Below are positions 10,798-36,668 of a stretch of DNA of 64,000 bases, in pieces. A model generated the notes under the pieces. It did no database searches. It worked only from the letters and a program-made list of their open reading frames with translations, and had not been told where the DNA came from. This DNA comes from Larus michahellis. Lineage: Eukaryota; Chordata; Aves; Charadriiformes; Laridae. Positions within the stretch are counted from its first letter, which is position 1, and every line of letters begins with the position of its first letter. A program made the translations under genes and the position numbers. The stretch is from positions 29,763,985-29,827,984 of the forward strand of contig NC_133898.1 in the NCBI RefSeq assembly GCF_964199755.1. The letters run 5' to 3'.

Positions 10798-13700
10798 AGT
10801 GGCAGGAAAAAACCTATAAATCAGGCTTCCTCCAGAACTGGTTTGCAAGTTTTCTCTTTCCACCCACACTGCAGGTCAGCATGTCCTAGTTGGCCTCAGC
10901 TTTTGCTGACAGTGAAATATCCCATCCTCTTCCATACTTATTATAGTCACCTCACTCCCATCTACAACTAATAGCATCAGATGCAGACAACACTGTTGTT
11001 TCTGAGGGCTACAACATCAGTGTCCCTATTAGCTTGCCTTACTCTTTCTGTCTTGTTCCAAAGTTTCAGTCATAAATATTGCTGTAGCTTGGGAAAATAA
11101 TTACGTCAATACAGTTTGCTGCAAAGGTCTTTCTTGCCAGCATATCACATGATTTGGTCTCTGTGCTTATAAAAACAAGGAAACACTAATGTAACCTTCC
11201 ATAAATCTCGGCAATCCATCTTTTTTGGACTCATTACTTCTTCTTTAACCTTTAGTCAGAGGGTAACCTACCCAGCACAATCACCTTTTTTTACAGGGGA
11301 ACTGCATAATAAAACTACAGGTAGCAAAGAAAGGCAGTGGCTAAAAAAAATCTGCTACTATAAATGAGATCTCTTTTCAGCAATCGTCAGCACCTGCAGC
11401 CCTTGTCACAGGGGAGCTGGCAGCAGTGGCTCCAAAGGTCCTGAGAGTCAGGACTTACCTCCACTGCCAAGTGAGCACCTGAGTCACCCCCACCTGCAAT
11501 AAAACCCCTGCGTCTGCTTAAAATCAGAAGCACAATTGTTGGTGCTGTTGTAAAAATCGATTAAGCAACATAGTTCTGTTATGGGATACCCTGTGCCCTC
11601 TGGGAATAGTATGATGCCGGTTAGGAAACACTCTGAACAAATGTCATCCCTATGTATTAGAGTTCCTCAAATGCGTTGTCTTTCCAGGCAGTACTTGAAA
11701 GTGGACTGAAAAAGTTATTAAGTTTAGCAATAGAACGTGTCACAAGCCCAAAACCCACAAGCCTTGAATTTAGGTGTTGTGTGAAGCCTGCAAAGAGAGA
11801 AATGTGTAATACATGGTTTTCAATGCCACGGTACAACAAGGTATCATCACAACACTGATGACTTCATCAAACAGTTTTTGATCTGAAGCATCACTTCAAG
11901 CATCCCCAGAAGGCAGTGCTTTGCAGATTAAGATTCCCCCTCTCTAGAGAACAATTGAACACTATTCAAAACACTGCATAAGCGCCTGAAGGTGAGTAAA
12001 GTTCAAATATTGTGGTAATTTAAAAAACTTAGAGCTCTTAAAGGAACTATAGTCATCTGGAGCAAAATGATTTTTTTTCAGCCATCTTCATTATTTGCCA
12101 TCACATAATTGATACTCATTTTCAGAGGTAACTGGCAAACTCAAGAAGCCTACAAAGCATTTTCCAACTTTGAAATCAAAACCAGGAACATCTTATGTGT
12201 TATCATGCAAACTGCAGACTTCAAGGAGGCTTCATAACGCTCTGTGTCCTCTTCATGCACACAGACATTTCAACCCTCGTGAGATTCTTACAGCTCAAGC
12301 CTGAGCAGATGGAGTAGGTCAGAGGAAAAATCACACCAAGCATAGGACACTCTGCTCCCCAAAAGCTGATGGACCTCCATGCCTCCTCTGACAACAGTCT
12401 GATTTGGGTAAATGTCAAGTTTTTGAGTCTTCCAAGGACTCCTCTACCCTTCTGAAGCTTCTGTGGAGCACCAAACAAGATGAGAAATCATAGTATTTCT
12501 AGGCTTTAGGCATTAGCTTCCAAGTAAATTTCAGGCTTTTAGCATTAGAACCCTATGTGAATTTCAGCTGTTCTCTGGGAGCAAAAGATAAACAAATTCA
12601 AGTCCCATGGAGCCAGTTAATCATCCAAGGATGAATCATTCTCACCCTAGTGGGACAACGCCTCTTCATTCAGCACAGGATGTAGGTTTTGTCTAACGCC
12701 TGTAGGGTTGTTCAGAATTAGCTGATGAATTATTCTGAACAAATCAAGTTACCTTCCAGGAATTAATGGAGAAAACAGTATGCATAAGCTTAGAATCTGC
12801 ACTGTTATATTTTAACTTCCTTTTCTCTTGGCAGCAGGCTGGACAATTTCATTTCTGAAAGGATAACTAACTATGCACTCATCTGCAGTCCCTCTTCTAC
12901 CTTATCCAAACTAGTGATCAGCATCTGAGCAACCTTAGGGCTGCCCCATTCTGAAAAAAAGAACTTGGGAAGTTTCTGGCTCAGCGTAGCACAGGCTAGG
13001 AAAACTTCTGAAGTCTTAAATACTTCCCTGGGATTTTTCCCAGCAACTTTCACAATGCTGTAAGAACCAGGGTTAGCCTCTGACATCTCCAAGTCATGCT
13101 GCTCACCAAGAGCCTGGGTTTAGTAGTTCCCTACCTAACCTTTGAAAGCCAAGCAGATGCACGACTACGAAACTAAAGTTCAATTTTGCTCCTACAAGTC
13201 AGCTGAAGAAAAAACTTTCAAAATAATTTTCTAGGGTAAAAGCCAATTTCTCCTTTAAGGAACATCTAGTCAGAGAACTAAACTATCATCCAGACATCCC
13301 ATTCTCTCTCAGTAGGTTTACTCTTCTTATTCAGCCAAAGCATTTCTTTCCAGCTGGTATGTCCAATAATGCCAACGATATTTTACTCAATGGACCGAGT
13401 CCCATCTGAGACTCTTTTTCACACGGCTTTTACAAGGTAGTTTTTCAGGATGCACACACAAGTACAGGTGAAATATAAAGAGAGACAAAACAGTAAGAAA
13501 TTGCTACTACAATGATAAAACAGACATCATAAACCAACGTCACCTAGGCATGGGAAAAGGTGGCTTCTAATTACACCTTCACGTTCACTGCCTCATCTAC
13601 AAAGCTGGTGAACTCTGACTGCAGAGCTACAGCCACAGTGACAGCACTTCCAGGCTCACATGAGGCATCTTTAACCACCTTTAACCAAAAAGCTAGTTTA

Positions 13701-14727
13701 TAGCTTTTGTAGGGTCTTGTATCTGTTTCTAGAACTCGTAATGCAAGGTCACAATGCTGACAATGCCGTTTAGATAATATTTACAACCTTTTTCAACAGC
13801 CTAAGCGTTGTTACAAGCAGAAGCAGTCTATTGAGAAAACACCAGAAATCAGCATCCTAGAGGCTGAATTTTGACTACATCTGATATTAAGCAGGTATTA
13901 GCCAGTTACTCACAAATACACATATAGTTACTCACAAATCAGTAACTATGCCTAACCATTGCCAGTATTTAGCCTTTTTTTTACTGCACCATATCTGCTT
14001 AAGTCCTTTCTACAAAGTTCAGGATATTATTATTTTGTCTTCTGAAAGATGTTGTTTAATTGAAGATACAAATATTGATTTAGAACATGGTCAGATAAGG
14101 TTAGCTCATTGTGAAGCACAGCAAGAAGGAAATCCAGCAGGCTTCTAAGAAACCTTTCCAGTCTAGCAGGCAGTGGGACTGTTAGGCAACTGCCTATTTT
14201 ATCCATGCACAAAACACATCACTTTCTGGAAGGGCTAACACTTGTTAGCTTTGGATACATGGGGCCTCCTCCCAACTATAGAAATGGTTATCCGACTAAC
14301 CATTGTCAGGAAGGCTTCACATCTCCCACTTACCTGAAAAGGCTTCTGGTGTTTTCTTTCAGGAAAGACTAAGCATCTGCCAAAAAAAAAAAAAGAAAAA
14401 GGAACCTTAAGGCAATAATAATTTGCCGTGATTGTTCCTTTGTTCCTTCACAGCTGTGGGAATGTTTAAATTGCAATGCTAAATGAGGCTATAACCTGCA
14501 GCTTTCACAGAGATACTATAAGGGGAATACAACCTTATAGTCCTGGTTGTAAAATGAAGAGCCTGTCTGAAAGTTCAACCCATCGTTGAACTGGATGTTA
14601 GCATTGCTTTATGACAAAAGGCTTGTGTTTTCTGTGCTCTGCAGCACCTGCAACCTCCTTCTGTGAAGAACCTCTTACATAAAAAAAGCTTAGAGATAGT
14701 CCCAGTTTTGTGAAGGAGGGAGATTAA

Positions 14728-14791
14728 AAAAAACAAACCAAAACAAAACCCAAACAAACAAAAAAACCCGAAACAAACAAAAAAAAAACCT
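14728..14791. repeat. A-rich (CAAA)n-like simple repeat
   Basis: Alternating A runs and CAAA/CCAAA units on the plus strand. No recognisable retroelement body is attached. Confidence 0.65.
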
Positions 14792-15477
14792 CAAACATTT
14801 TCTAGTTTCTTTGAAGTAGGTTCCTCAAACTTACCTGGCTCACAGCTGACGTGCTGGGCTAAACACGATAAGTGACAGAACCCTTGCAGAGTGCTCACAA
14901 GGGTCCTGCTGTGCTCCCGTTGAAGACAACTCTGGTTTTAGAAACAAAAGTTGGGCCATAACTGAAAGTAATGTCTCACTCCATCCACTCTAAGAAGTTG
15001 TTCTACTCTCTCTCCCCATCTAATCTCTCTAAAGCTGGGTGCTTTGTTAAAATAATATTTGCACTACCCTTAAGGAGCCGCCTTTGGATTGCTTTTAGCA
15101 ATCCCCTTAGATTAGGGGTTAACTGCACTTTCTTTTCCTCGCAGAACACTTCCAAAGCAAATGAGAATAAATCACTGTGCTACAGCAGTCCAACGCAACT
15201 ACTGATGCTAATACTTTTATTCCACGCCCCGAGAAAATTTCTCTGTAAGCCAATACTCTTGTGTGGAATACATTTACATACCCTGCATACATGCACACTG
15301 TATATACGTGTGCATGCATATTTGTTAATGACACAGTAATATCATTCACTTACAACATTTTCCTACATTAAATGGCAGCTTCTAAGGAAAAAAAAATGAA
15401 TCATTTTTAGACCATCAGCTGTATCAGCAGCTGTCAAAAATGTAATCTTAGCTCCAATCAAGTTACACATTATACAT

Positions 15478-18400
15478 TTTATTAGTAACATATAATGGTA
15501 AGGAATGATGCCACCCACATATACACATACGTACAATATTGCAATAAGAGAATATTCATAAGGAATTTTTAATTTTTTCTTGAAATAAAGAATGAGACAC
15601 TAACAGAACAGAAATATTGCAGCAAAAATATTTTCTATCTTCATGATAACAAAGACACGAGCAGTAAATTACACAGGTCTTGCATGGAAATACTTTTCTC
15701 TTAGGAATATTTTTTGCTTAATTCATTCTAGTTCATGCATTAACATCACTTCTCCCTCTTCACAGACTTCAGATCGAATGGTGGTGGTGGGGAAATCACA
15801 AGGGGTACAATAACTTAGCTTGTGGTTTATGAATCATTAGTAGCCTATAACACTTAAGAACGTGCTACATACACATATTGAAAGACGGCAAACGAAAAGG
15901 TCACACATTCCCATTCACACAGGAAAACTCAAGAGTTCACAGAATGGGAAAATGAAAGCAATAAACACTTATAGCTTAACCCAATTTCACTTGGTTGTAG
16001 ATGCACAAGATATTCCAGAGATTTCTCAAAAAGCATTTTTTCATTAGGCAACATGGTCTGGCAGCTCTAATTACACACTCCAGTGACTGTCTCTGAAACA
16101 ACAGACTGCCTTGAACAAAAGAGATGACCAAGAGGATGAAGCTAGAAAAGCCCTATTAACCTGAAATGATTTGTATGTATTGTCCCACTTTTCCCTTGTT
16201 CTTTCTTCCTCATAAAACATGAGCATTCAGCAACAGAAAGAGATGTTATTGCAGACAAGCACTCATCTACAAAATAACTGCTCTGAAGGGCTTATCTACC
16301 AAGCTGAAGAAGAGAGCTCCCAATTGCAGCAATTTCAGATTATGCCTTACAGGTTTTCACACCCAGCCAACAGAAATGAGGGTTTTAAGGCCATGTTAGG
16401 AATCCTAAATAAAAATGGGTCAATGTTGTCTGGGTCTCTCCCACTGAAGTTAGCAAAAGTTTAACAAGGTCTGGAAGAAACAAAGAAAGACAGAGTTATT
16501 TTAAAGGCTAATCTCTGAATCTTGTAGCTGAAAGTTAGCAATTACACACCCTGGTGGGAACCTGGGGGCAGCCCTGTTGCTTATGCTCACCATTACATGA
16601 GTTCTCTTGCATCTTCTAGGGTTCTCTTGAAGCACTTAAAAGAAAAGCATATTGAAAAGCAAAGGCTGATGCATGGGACTGGGATGTCTCTCCTCACTTG
16701 GTTTCCTACTACATCCTCTAACAGTTGACACTAAATGATTACCTCTTTAAGCAGTTAAGCTTTTTAGATCCCACTTCTACTCTTACTGGAGGGCTGAGCC
16801 AGAATCTCAAGGCTAGGAGAGCCAGAAACCCTATTTCCAATTCCAGATGGATGTTTGATTGAGTGGATGTTGTTTGTCTAAAAACAAAAGTTAAAAGCAA
16901 AAAAAAAAAAAACGCAAAGCCCCAACTACCCCAAATTTATTTTTGCCATGAGCTAGAACCTCAGGCTCTTGACAGACAGACAATAAGATTATTACATAAA
17001 ATACTGGTTTGTTCTTTATTTTGCTGCTGAGCCTTTTATCTAAATACTTTATCGTTGCCTGGAAATAGCTCACAGGTTTCCAACTTTCAAGCTCCTTTTA
17101 GAGGAGGAGTATTAAATCCAGGATGTAATTAAGCCTTCATTATTAGGAATATTTTCTTTTTAGGGACGCAGCAGGGTTTCCAGTATGCCAAAATCTTGTT
17201 TGGACTTTTCAGAGGGTAGCTGAGTAAGTTGGCAGAAGATAAAAAAACACGAGGAGCCAGAAGGGCTAGAATATATTTTTCAATAATCAGCTGAACATAA
17301 CTAAAGAAACTGGAAGCCAGTAGTGAAGAAAAGAATTAAAAAATAAGTTTTAAAAAGAAAGAAAAAAAAACCTCAATCTTTGAATTTGAACAGTGTGTAC
17401 TGAACATCTCAGGAAGCATTCTGGATATTGCCAAAGACTTTATATTGGACATTTGAAAACACTTCCGACAAACTGCAAAAATACTATCTTGTTAAGATTT
17501 TGCAACAGCAGAAGTGCAAAGCAACCAAAGGCCATGAACACAAATGTTTACTGAATCTGTATCTTGCCGAAGAACATATATATTTTGGCACACATTATTA
17601 TCATTTTTCCAAAGGGAAAAGCCACACACAGATACCAAAAGGCAGGAACTTTGCTCACTTGGGCTGAAAACATGTACATCCCTTGATGAGGCAGCTTCTA
17701 TCACAGCAAGTCATTAAATGTAAAGAACTGACATAATGAAACCATCTCTACTTCCACTCCTGTACTCTTGCCTGCTGTTTGAATAACTGAGAGTCACTTT
17801 TCCTATATTCAGCTACCTCACCAGAGGCCTCTTCTCGCAGGGCTCACCCCTCCAGGAGCAGCAAGATGTGCCCATTTTCTCTCTAGCGCTGGACTGGGCA
17901 GAGACATGGACCCTTTTTGGAAAGGCGAGTGTTCCAAGCATGCTTAGCTTATTCTGATATGTCTATCGCCATTCAGTCTTCCCATGTCTGAAGCATTTAC
18001 CATACAAAATGTTAAATCGAGATCATCAAGTTCAGAGGCTAAGATTAGACAGCTAAGTTTATAGGGTTTTTTATACAAAAGGATTCTCTAAATTTACAGT
18101 GAAACAAGGAAAAGAAAAGCATTTAGTGATACTTATCATACTGAAAGACTATCTTGGGGTTAAAAAGTTCCCCATTGCAACAATCCATGGAAAACTTCAA
18201 GTAGGATTCCACCTTCCGGATGGCACTAAGCCACAGGAACTCAAAGAGATGTTATCATTCATGGTACTGCACCTGCAGGCTCAGCTTAAAGACTGCTAAA
18301 GCTTAAATGTTTGCAAAAAGTCCGGTCACTCAGTTCTGACTTTTTCAGTAATAGTAGGGCCTCAGTATTATTGTAGTGCTGTCAATTCTTTAGGTGTGCA

Positions 18401-19668
18401 AACAGAGCACAGGGTCAAGGAGAATATTTTCAGAAGCACTACAGTGAGAAAACCACATCCCAAATTCAGATGAATGTAATAACACAAGATCAATATTAAT
18501 GAAGTCTGCTGCTTTTGTAGCTAAGATGCATGACATAAACAGCAAATATTTCATCAGACGAAGTGAAATATCACTATTTTCCTTTCAGTCATCCTTACAG
18601 CTTTTAAGAAACTGCGAAAGACATGATTTAAGTTATACGAGCATAAAAATTTCACAAGACAAATGATACAATTCATAACGCAGAGAAATAAATGCAAAAA
18701 AAAGGATAGAACACATTTTTTGATACTCCACAAGTATTCAGAGGAGGTTTAACAAACAAAATGGAATTTCTTCAGCAGCACTGATTAAACTCAAGATGAG
18801 GCAAGGATCTTTACAAAGTAAAGGCACCAGCTCTTTGTAAACACATACTCCTCTCACTTTAACTGAGAAAGCACTCAAAATATTCCATGGAGGCAACCTG
18901 TGTGGTAGTGTTCCGTCACCTGTAAATACTTCCCAGTAGAGGTATCAAAGGCCTTTCTCCTTTTTACTGTATTTAATAAGAAGTGTTGGGTTTTTTCAAT
19001 TTATCTAGTGGGAAACTCTTTAAATCTCCCTGGAAATGTTACAATGAATCTGTAAGACAGTGTTTTCTCTTATCTGCCTTCTGATATCTACCACGAAGTT
19101 TCAAGGCAAAAGAAATGTCAGATGCCAGTATGAAACGCACACGTTTGCAGTCATCTCTTGTTTTCAGTATTGTGCTATAGACAGCTTCCCAGAAGGAACT
19201 ATTGGCTTATATTAAAAATACAGATACATTTTAAAAAAAGGAACTTCTGAACAACCTCCAGCGGTGCAGCTACCTACGTTCTGACTTCTCAAATGCACTA
19301 GCAAAGACTGAACACGAAAAGAAGATTAGATACTTCTGATCATGACGACTGTACTTCAGGATTCCAGATTTTTTCAAGTATGCATCCTGAATGCACATGT
19401 CTCTCTAGCATGGAGAGTATTCACACAGTTCTTTACTAATGAAACTGTAAAACTTGAAAACTGTTAAAATAAATATTCCATACAAAGGTGAACTGTTTGC
19501 GCCTTGGGCAAAATGAACGGAGCATCTTCATAGTTTCCACTGCACAACTATCACCTATATCACCAAACACATTTTACTACTCATACACACAAATCCAGTG
19601 ATTACACTAATTGATATTGTTCAGTATACAACCAAACTTGTGCTTTGCTAAGTCACCTTCTCCCAGCT
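15478..19668 (-). other. FLVCR1: Probable FLVCR1 3' UTR and downstream region (end uncertain)
   Basis: AT-rich sequence follows the FLVCR1 stop codon on the minus strand and holds no coding signal I recognise. Candidate AATAAA poly(A) signals, read on the minus strand, are at 17015-17020, 16936-16941 and 15478-15483. Which one is used cannot be told from sequence alone. Confidence 0.35.
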
Positions 19669-30465
<10,797 letters not shown>

Positions 30466-31150
30466 CTCGGCCGTCTCCCCACCCAGCTTCCCCGGCGGTA
30501 GCGGCGGCGGGCACAGCCCGGCTCTTCCCTGCCAAGGTCAGCAGCCTCCGGCTCCGCTACCGAACACACGCCGCCGTCGCCAGCGCCCCGCCCCGGCCCG
30601 GCCGCCCACCCGCGGGGCCGCGCCCCGGAGGCCCAGCCCGCCAGGGCGGAGCGGGAGGCGGCACCGGAGAGCGGGGGGAGGTTCTCGCCGGGCGGGGCGG
30701 TGCTGGAACGGGCGGTGTGTTCCACGCAGGCGAGGTCGGGTGGCTGCAGGCCGGTCCTCGGCGGGTCAGGGCTTGGTTTTCGCCTCCCTCCCGCTGGGCG
30801 CGGCGCGGGCTGGAGGGGCTGCTGCGCTGCGGACACACAGGCCGCGCCGCTCCCGGCACGTTCAGGGGAAATCATGGGGCTTCCCAAGCCGTCCTGGGCT
30901 TGTCCCTTCGCCGCGGCGGTGCAGAGAAGTGTGCCGAAGTGAGGGATGGGCAGAGATGGAGGCCCAAACGGCAGCGGAGGTTTGGCCAGGGCGGGTGCCT
31001 CGCCCAGGGCGTGTGCCTCCAACCATCCGCAGCCGCGGGCAAAGCATTCCTTGTTTCCACTCGGCCTCTGAAATCGGATTTGAGCATATCCCGAGAACTG
31101 TCCCTCCGGCTGCCCTGCGGAGGCGGTGAGGTGTCACCGCAGTGAGCAGT

Positions 31151-34100
31151 CCTCCCTCAGACCTTGCTGGCCGCCCGTCCGCACCTTCTCACCGCTTCTA
31201 ATCCTGCTGCTGCGGACACCCCACCCCAATAAAAGGTCGCATTGTTCTCCAGAGAGCATTAGGAAAATATTTAAAGTTTGTTAACGATGTCAGAAGTATT
31301 TTACTGGCCTCTGTGGGAAACCATTTTGCGGGGGGGGAGGCAGTTCAGCAAACACCATACTGCACGTTGCTCACGGATATATCAGAGCCTAATCAGATCT
31401 GTGTCTGGGTGGTAGATGTGCTCAGCCACCAGCCTTAAGTTCCCTCAGTAATTATGAATTGGTATTTTACTCAAGATCAGGCGATCTATGTAAGACACAG
31501 CTCCTGATCTTATTACAGTATGAATAATAATATGAACACATGCTTCAAAATATTAATTTGGCTGTGTTCTGAGCACTTAGCTGAGTGGATGGTTGCAAGG
31601 GTAGTGATTGCAGGCACCGTGGATTCTTACAGACTGCTGGAAGTGAATCCTGAATTTGCAGATCACAGGTGTATGTTAGAAACTGGCTTTTTCAAAAGAA
31701 AGTTACCTATGTCAGGTTCAAGCTCTTCTTGCCTCTTTTATTCATGCCAAGGCAAAGCCTGATTTATTTTTACTTTTCCTGTGTAAGATCAGACGTTGGG
31801 TAAATTCTTCTGAATTCCTCTGCCTGATTTCACAGTTCAAGTGCTGTGTGCTGTAGCAACAAAGCCTTTTTTAAAACAGGACTTCAATAGGAAGAAGTGC
31901 AGTGGGAACTGTAACAAACATTATCAAAACAGGACAGCTCGCTTTCACTTTAGAAACATATGTCCGTGTTACGCATTGGTAGAAATATGTTGAAAACACA
32001 CCTGAGATTATATCCACACCAGTACTTCCAGCAGCGCTCGTTCATGGTCACTGGGACCCAGTCATCCCCACTGCTGAACTGCTACAGCAATCCCTGACAC
32101 AGGCTGTGGGTTGGCCTTGGGGCCGGGGAAAGAGCCATGACATTTTGGTCATATAGATGTAGCATTAGCGTCCTAAACAACTCTTGGAAGAAGGTGTAAA
32201 CGTTGATCTACAGCTGATTCCATGTAACATTTTTGCCCCATTGAGTTCTGGATGACCTTAAAGTCCATCCAAAGATAACATTTCCTTCTTTAAAGACAGA
32301 GGAAAATAGGCTTTGTTCTTCTCTCATTCTTCCTTTTCCTACTCTTACACCCTTGGTAGGTGGAGCTGCTGCCAGCTAATACCCTCAGTGAAATGTCCGA
32401 ACTCAGCCTGTTCTAGAATGGCCGCACGCTTTGGGTTTCACTGCCACAGCGCCTGCGGAGCATCGTCTCCTCTGTCCGCCTGACAGACAGTTCAGCGCAC
32501 AAAGTGTCATCTGCTTCCCCCACAGAAGAAATAACTAAATATCAGGGAACTGCAGAGAAAAAGAGACAAAGCCTGGACGTGGAAGGGGCGCGTGGATGAA
32601 AACTACCTCCCATACGGGAGAGTAGACTCCTTCCAGAAAGAATTTTATTTACAACATATCAACACGAAGCCAAATCCACCTCTGCCACAGCTGCACTGAC
32701 CTTGGTGAAGTAAAGCCAGGCTGGCTTTGAAGAGGTACCGTCAATGCAATTCCATCTTTGGGGACATATATCTCCAGAAGTAACCTCCTAAACAAGAAAG
32801 GAAAAGACAAACCAAATTGACAGCACCAAGGTGAAACTTTGATGCTTATCTCCTGACTTTTTACACTGCTGTATTTCATAGGCTTCACAACCATTACTTC
32901 TGATTTACACCCATTCGTATGAGAAGCAGGGCCAAGGACGTAGTTGCTCGGCAAGAGAAGTTATCCCAAGAGAAACATCCATTGCAGGAGTTCACTTAAA
33001 ACGCGCGTCCTTGCATTCCTGCATTTCATGGACAATTTATTAAGCTAAAAACAGGACACTAATGTCAAGGTTTACAGCACACGTTTAGCTTAAAACTGCT
33101 GCTATTCTTTTTCAATCTACCCTCTCTAACTGAAAATTTAGTCTCTCATGAATATTCCTATTAGTGATACAGCCAGAAATTGCTCATGTATACCCAAACA
33201 TCATCAAAGTTGTTTTCCTGAATGCTGTGAAAAGGCTAAAATATGTCTTATGTATCAGGCAGTCACTGGGAAGTAGCTTATACTAATTTACTCCACAGCA
33301 ATTATTTTCTTCTGCGCAAATTCCAGAAGTCAGGCAGAGGCCAAGCACTCAAATTTTCAGGCTGGAGAAAGTTAAAAAGCAATTAGAAATGCAGTATCCT
33401 TATTTGGAGTGGTGTTACTGTTCCTCTGGCACCATATGTTCCATTGAAAGAACAATGTATTTTCCTAATGGTTTCTAAACTTTTTATCTAGCAGATAATG
33501 CCACCTTTGTACAAGAAATGGCTCCGACGGTGCCTTTTTGTTTCAGTCCAGGGCATTTCACAAAATAAAGGAAACCCAGCTATAGAGAGCTGCTTTCAGG
33601 GTGTGATTAGCTTTCTGACATTCCTAGATGGATTATTTCAGTGATATCAATTCCTAGTTATATCCTTCCAAACCTCAAAATGCTAGCTAAGCCACCCCCC
33701 AAAAAAAACCCCACAAGTCAGTCCATCTTTGTAAAACTTGAGCCCAAGATTAGGAGTCTGAAGTAAACAATGTAGAATGTTGCCAAAGTATCAACACTTC
33801 TAAAATAAAACTAGAATTTTTATGTACAGCAGGCACACAGCTAAGACTTCTAGATTGTCTTTTTTAATGTTTCAAACCATGTATTTCAGTCTCTAAAGGG
33901 AAAAAACCCAAGCCCATACTGTTTTATAATGCATTTAATTCTTGGTTATGATTTTCAATGCAAAAGTTGATCTCTTGATGCAGAGAAAACCTACATGGCA
34001 GGAGTGCAGTAGGTACTTGTCTTCCAGGCAAGTTGTTTAAACGAAAAAACTACAACAGCTTAAGAAAGAGATTTCAGAACAAAAGATCTGAAGTTCCAAC

Positions 34101-36320
34101 TGAGCTAGAAATGAACTATTTCAGCAGGATATTAAACAAACCTCAATAAACTGGACTTGAAAGAAAATGAGAGTCACATGTTTGAATTTCTTGATTGAAA
34201 GCTATTAGCGAATACAGGGGAAAATGTAAACATCCTCTTCCTCCTATGCAGTCTTCCAGCAACATTTGCCCACTCTTCCCACAAGAAAAAGCCATAATCC
34301 CAGCCAGAGAATGACTGCTTGCAACACAAGGTGCTTAACTGAAATTTATTTCTAGCTGCAGGTGTTTGTCTGGCCACATCAATTTTGGAATATGACTGCC
34401 CACAGTAGGCATATTTGTCAATGACCTGGATTCAATTTTTGATGTACTGACAGAGATATAGAAGTATACTCTTAAGTATCTAAGAAAAGTTATGAATTTT
34501 AAAATATGGGTGATAAACTCTACTATAAACAGTAGAAATTTGTGTTTCTGGGTGTCTCAATCCGTATAAAAGATGCAGAAACGTACATCTGCTACTTCTG
34601 TCAGGCTGCCATCTGGTTTTCCTTTTGTAGTTAGCTATCAATTTCATATACGTAATGGAATTTTACCCTTGAGTTTCCTATCAAAGCAAGCAGGGGAAAA
34701 AAATTATGTACACAAAATAAGTTCTGTGTACAAAAAAATAAGCATATTTATTGGGAAAGTTTATTGGGTTCTTATTCACTGAGATTAACAGGCTCTTCTT
34801 GTATCACAAAAAGTGTAACCTCCATCTGAATCCTTTATACATAGTAGGAAAAGTGTATATGCCCACAAAAAAATTAATAAAAAGCATGATCTGGAGAAGG
34901 GTTATCTTGGATGAACATTCTAATTTTTGACAAGCACTCACTCACTCAAACATTGGTTAACTTTGGGGAAAACCTTCAAGGCATTTTTTGTTGTTACTTG
35001 ACAAATCCTTTGCACAGATACTTGCCTTTCACCGCAGGAATGTGCTGGCAGACAATTCAGATTTCTCTGGTTCATTTCTTTCCTAAGAGATAATCAACTG
35101 AGCTCTTCTGTGAGAGAGATCAAGTGACATCAATCTGACCCATCAAAGGACCAGGGGACAGAAGTGATTAAGAGGCCACGCAGATGCAGCCAGCTGCACC
35201 TGACTGGGTTGGCTCCGTTCACCTGTAGCCAGAGGTGCAGCAGTTCATCCCATCCTAAATAGCACACTGGAGAGATATTGCAGGTTTCCACCAACGCAAC
35301 CCATTTATCAACTCAACGTAGAAGAATTCAGTAACGTTAGAGGAATTGCTCCCTAAGAGTTTTCTCTACTGGCTATAGCGGGATCCCAAGTGACTAACTC
35401 GGGTGCAGCCATCCGTGGATGCAAAATATCCACTGAGAGCTTACGCTCCCTGCCCCATCTATGTAGGAATATATAGCAACGTTGAAGGAATTAGTTGGTG
35501 AACCACCATTTAGAGCAACAAGGATAAAATAGCCTCTCCACTTCTAGGAGGTCTCAGATAACTTAAGAGTTACAACAATTTAAAGCGCTATACTAATGAA
35601 AAAACACCATAAAGTAACTTAAATTTTCCAACTCTCTTTCACTACCTGCCTGGTCCATGTACGCATATCCTTTGAAAATTAAATGGAAGGGACATGTGAA
35701 TTTGGAGCCATTAAGAGCCTAGTATGGAAATGTGCTTGTATTTTAAGGACAGATTGCTCACCCACGCTTGAGAACTGTTGCTACTTTTAACTCTTGAGGA
35801 AAACCAAATATTTAGTAACAGCTTGAAGTTCCCAATTTCTCTCTGAAGAGGTTATCAGCAGGAAGAGAGCAATGTTCTTTAATGGTCTACATCTATTCGA
35901 TAGGGAAGATGCTGGCTGATGTCAGCTTAACTAAAAATCAGCAGGGATTTTTTTTGTTTAGACTGACTAACAATAAAAGATGCCTGCCCAAGCCTCTGGC
36001 TGCAACAGTACATTATAGAAAAGGCATTAACATTCCAGTAGCGTTAATCATTTTAACAGGAACTCAGACAGACAGACACCAAGAGGGACTCTCCCTGTTG
36101 GAGCTCCTGTGTTGGGAAAGCACTCCCAGTGTTCTCCAATGACCCTTTCAAACAGTTATATTTTGCCGCACACCTAGCCTGATATAAACTATTTCAGACT
36201 AGCTGAAAAGCCAGAATGTCTCTCAGAAAAGTCCCTCCCTTTTATTATCAGGGGAGACAAGCCTAGTGCCCCTGTCAGCCACGCCGTTACTGCCACAGCC
36301 ACCAGCCACTGGGCACCTCC
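31151..36320. other. Intergenic interval upstream of FLVCR1
   Basis: AT-richer DNA without a coding region, RNA gene or interspersed repeat that I can support. In mammals SPATA45 lies between TATDN3 and FLVCR1; I could not recognise it here on either strand. Confidence 0.55.
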
Positions 36321-36329
36321 TCTGCTAGG

Positions 36330-36450
36330 ACAACCCCAGAGCATCCAGAGATTTTAGCATGTGAGTGACAGCATCTACATCATCCAGATGTTTAGAGAGC
36401 AGGGGAGAGCCTGGCCTTCTGCTTCCACCTCCTGCCTGCACACTGACCTG
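36330..36450 (-). pseudogene. Tentative decayed copy of TATDN3 exon 10
   Basis: One minus-strand frame reads L-D-D-V-D-A-V-T then M-L-K, resembling V-E-E-V-I-E-V-T and A-L-K of TATDN3 exon 10. It lies about 0.7 kb downstream of the clear exon 9 copy, where exon 10 should be. No intact acceptor or continuous frame is visible, and chance similarity cannot be excluded. Confidence 0.25.
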
Positions 36451-36668
36451 CTCAACACGGGGCCCAGCTCCCGATGGCACTGCTGGGAACGGAGGGCACT
36501 CAGCACCTCCGGCATGCACCCAGCACCTAACATCCCTGAGGTGTCCACAAATACATTCATCAGCGTGTTTTACTGGAACATGTCATGTAATGTCAGCCCA
36601 ACAGCCGAAGTGTTGACTTACAATTTGTTTCTCTATCTTGTGAGATCCCTGTGGTTCTTACATATATA

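Larger units (their letters stand above)
6061..15470. other. Intergenic interval between VASH2 and FLVCR1
   Basis: This stretch of about 9.4 kb has no gene I can support. The left third is GC-richer and contains a purine-rich open stretch at 7601-8079 without recognisable homology. Two blocks (8530-8700 and 10320-10430) look like possible conserved non-coding elements because of dense TAATT-type and C/EBP-like words. Simple A-rich repeats lie at 10761-10797 and 14728-14791. Confidence 0.6.
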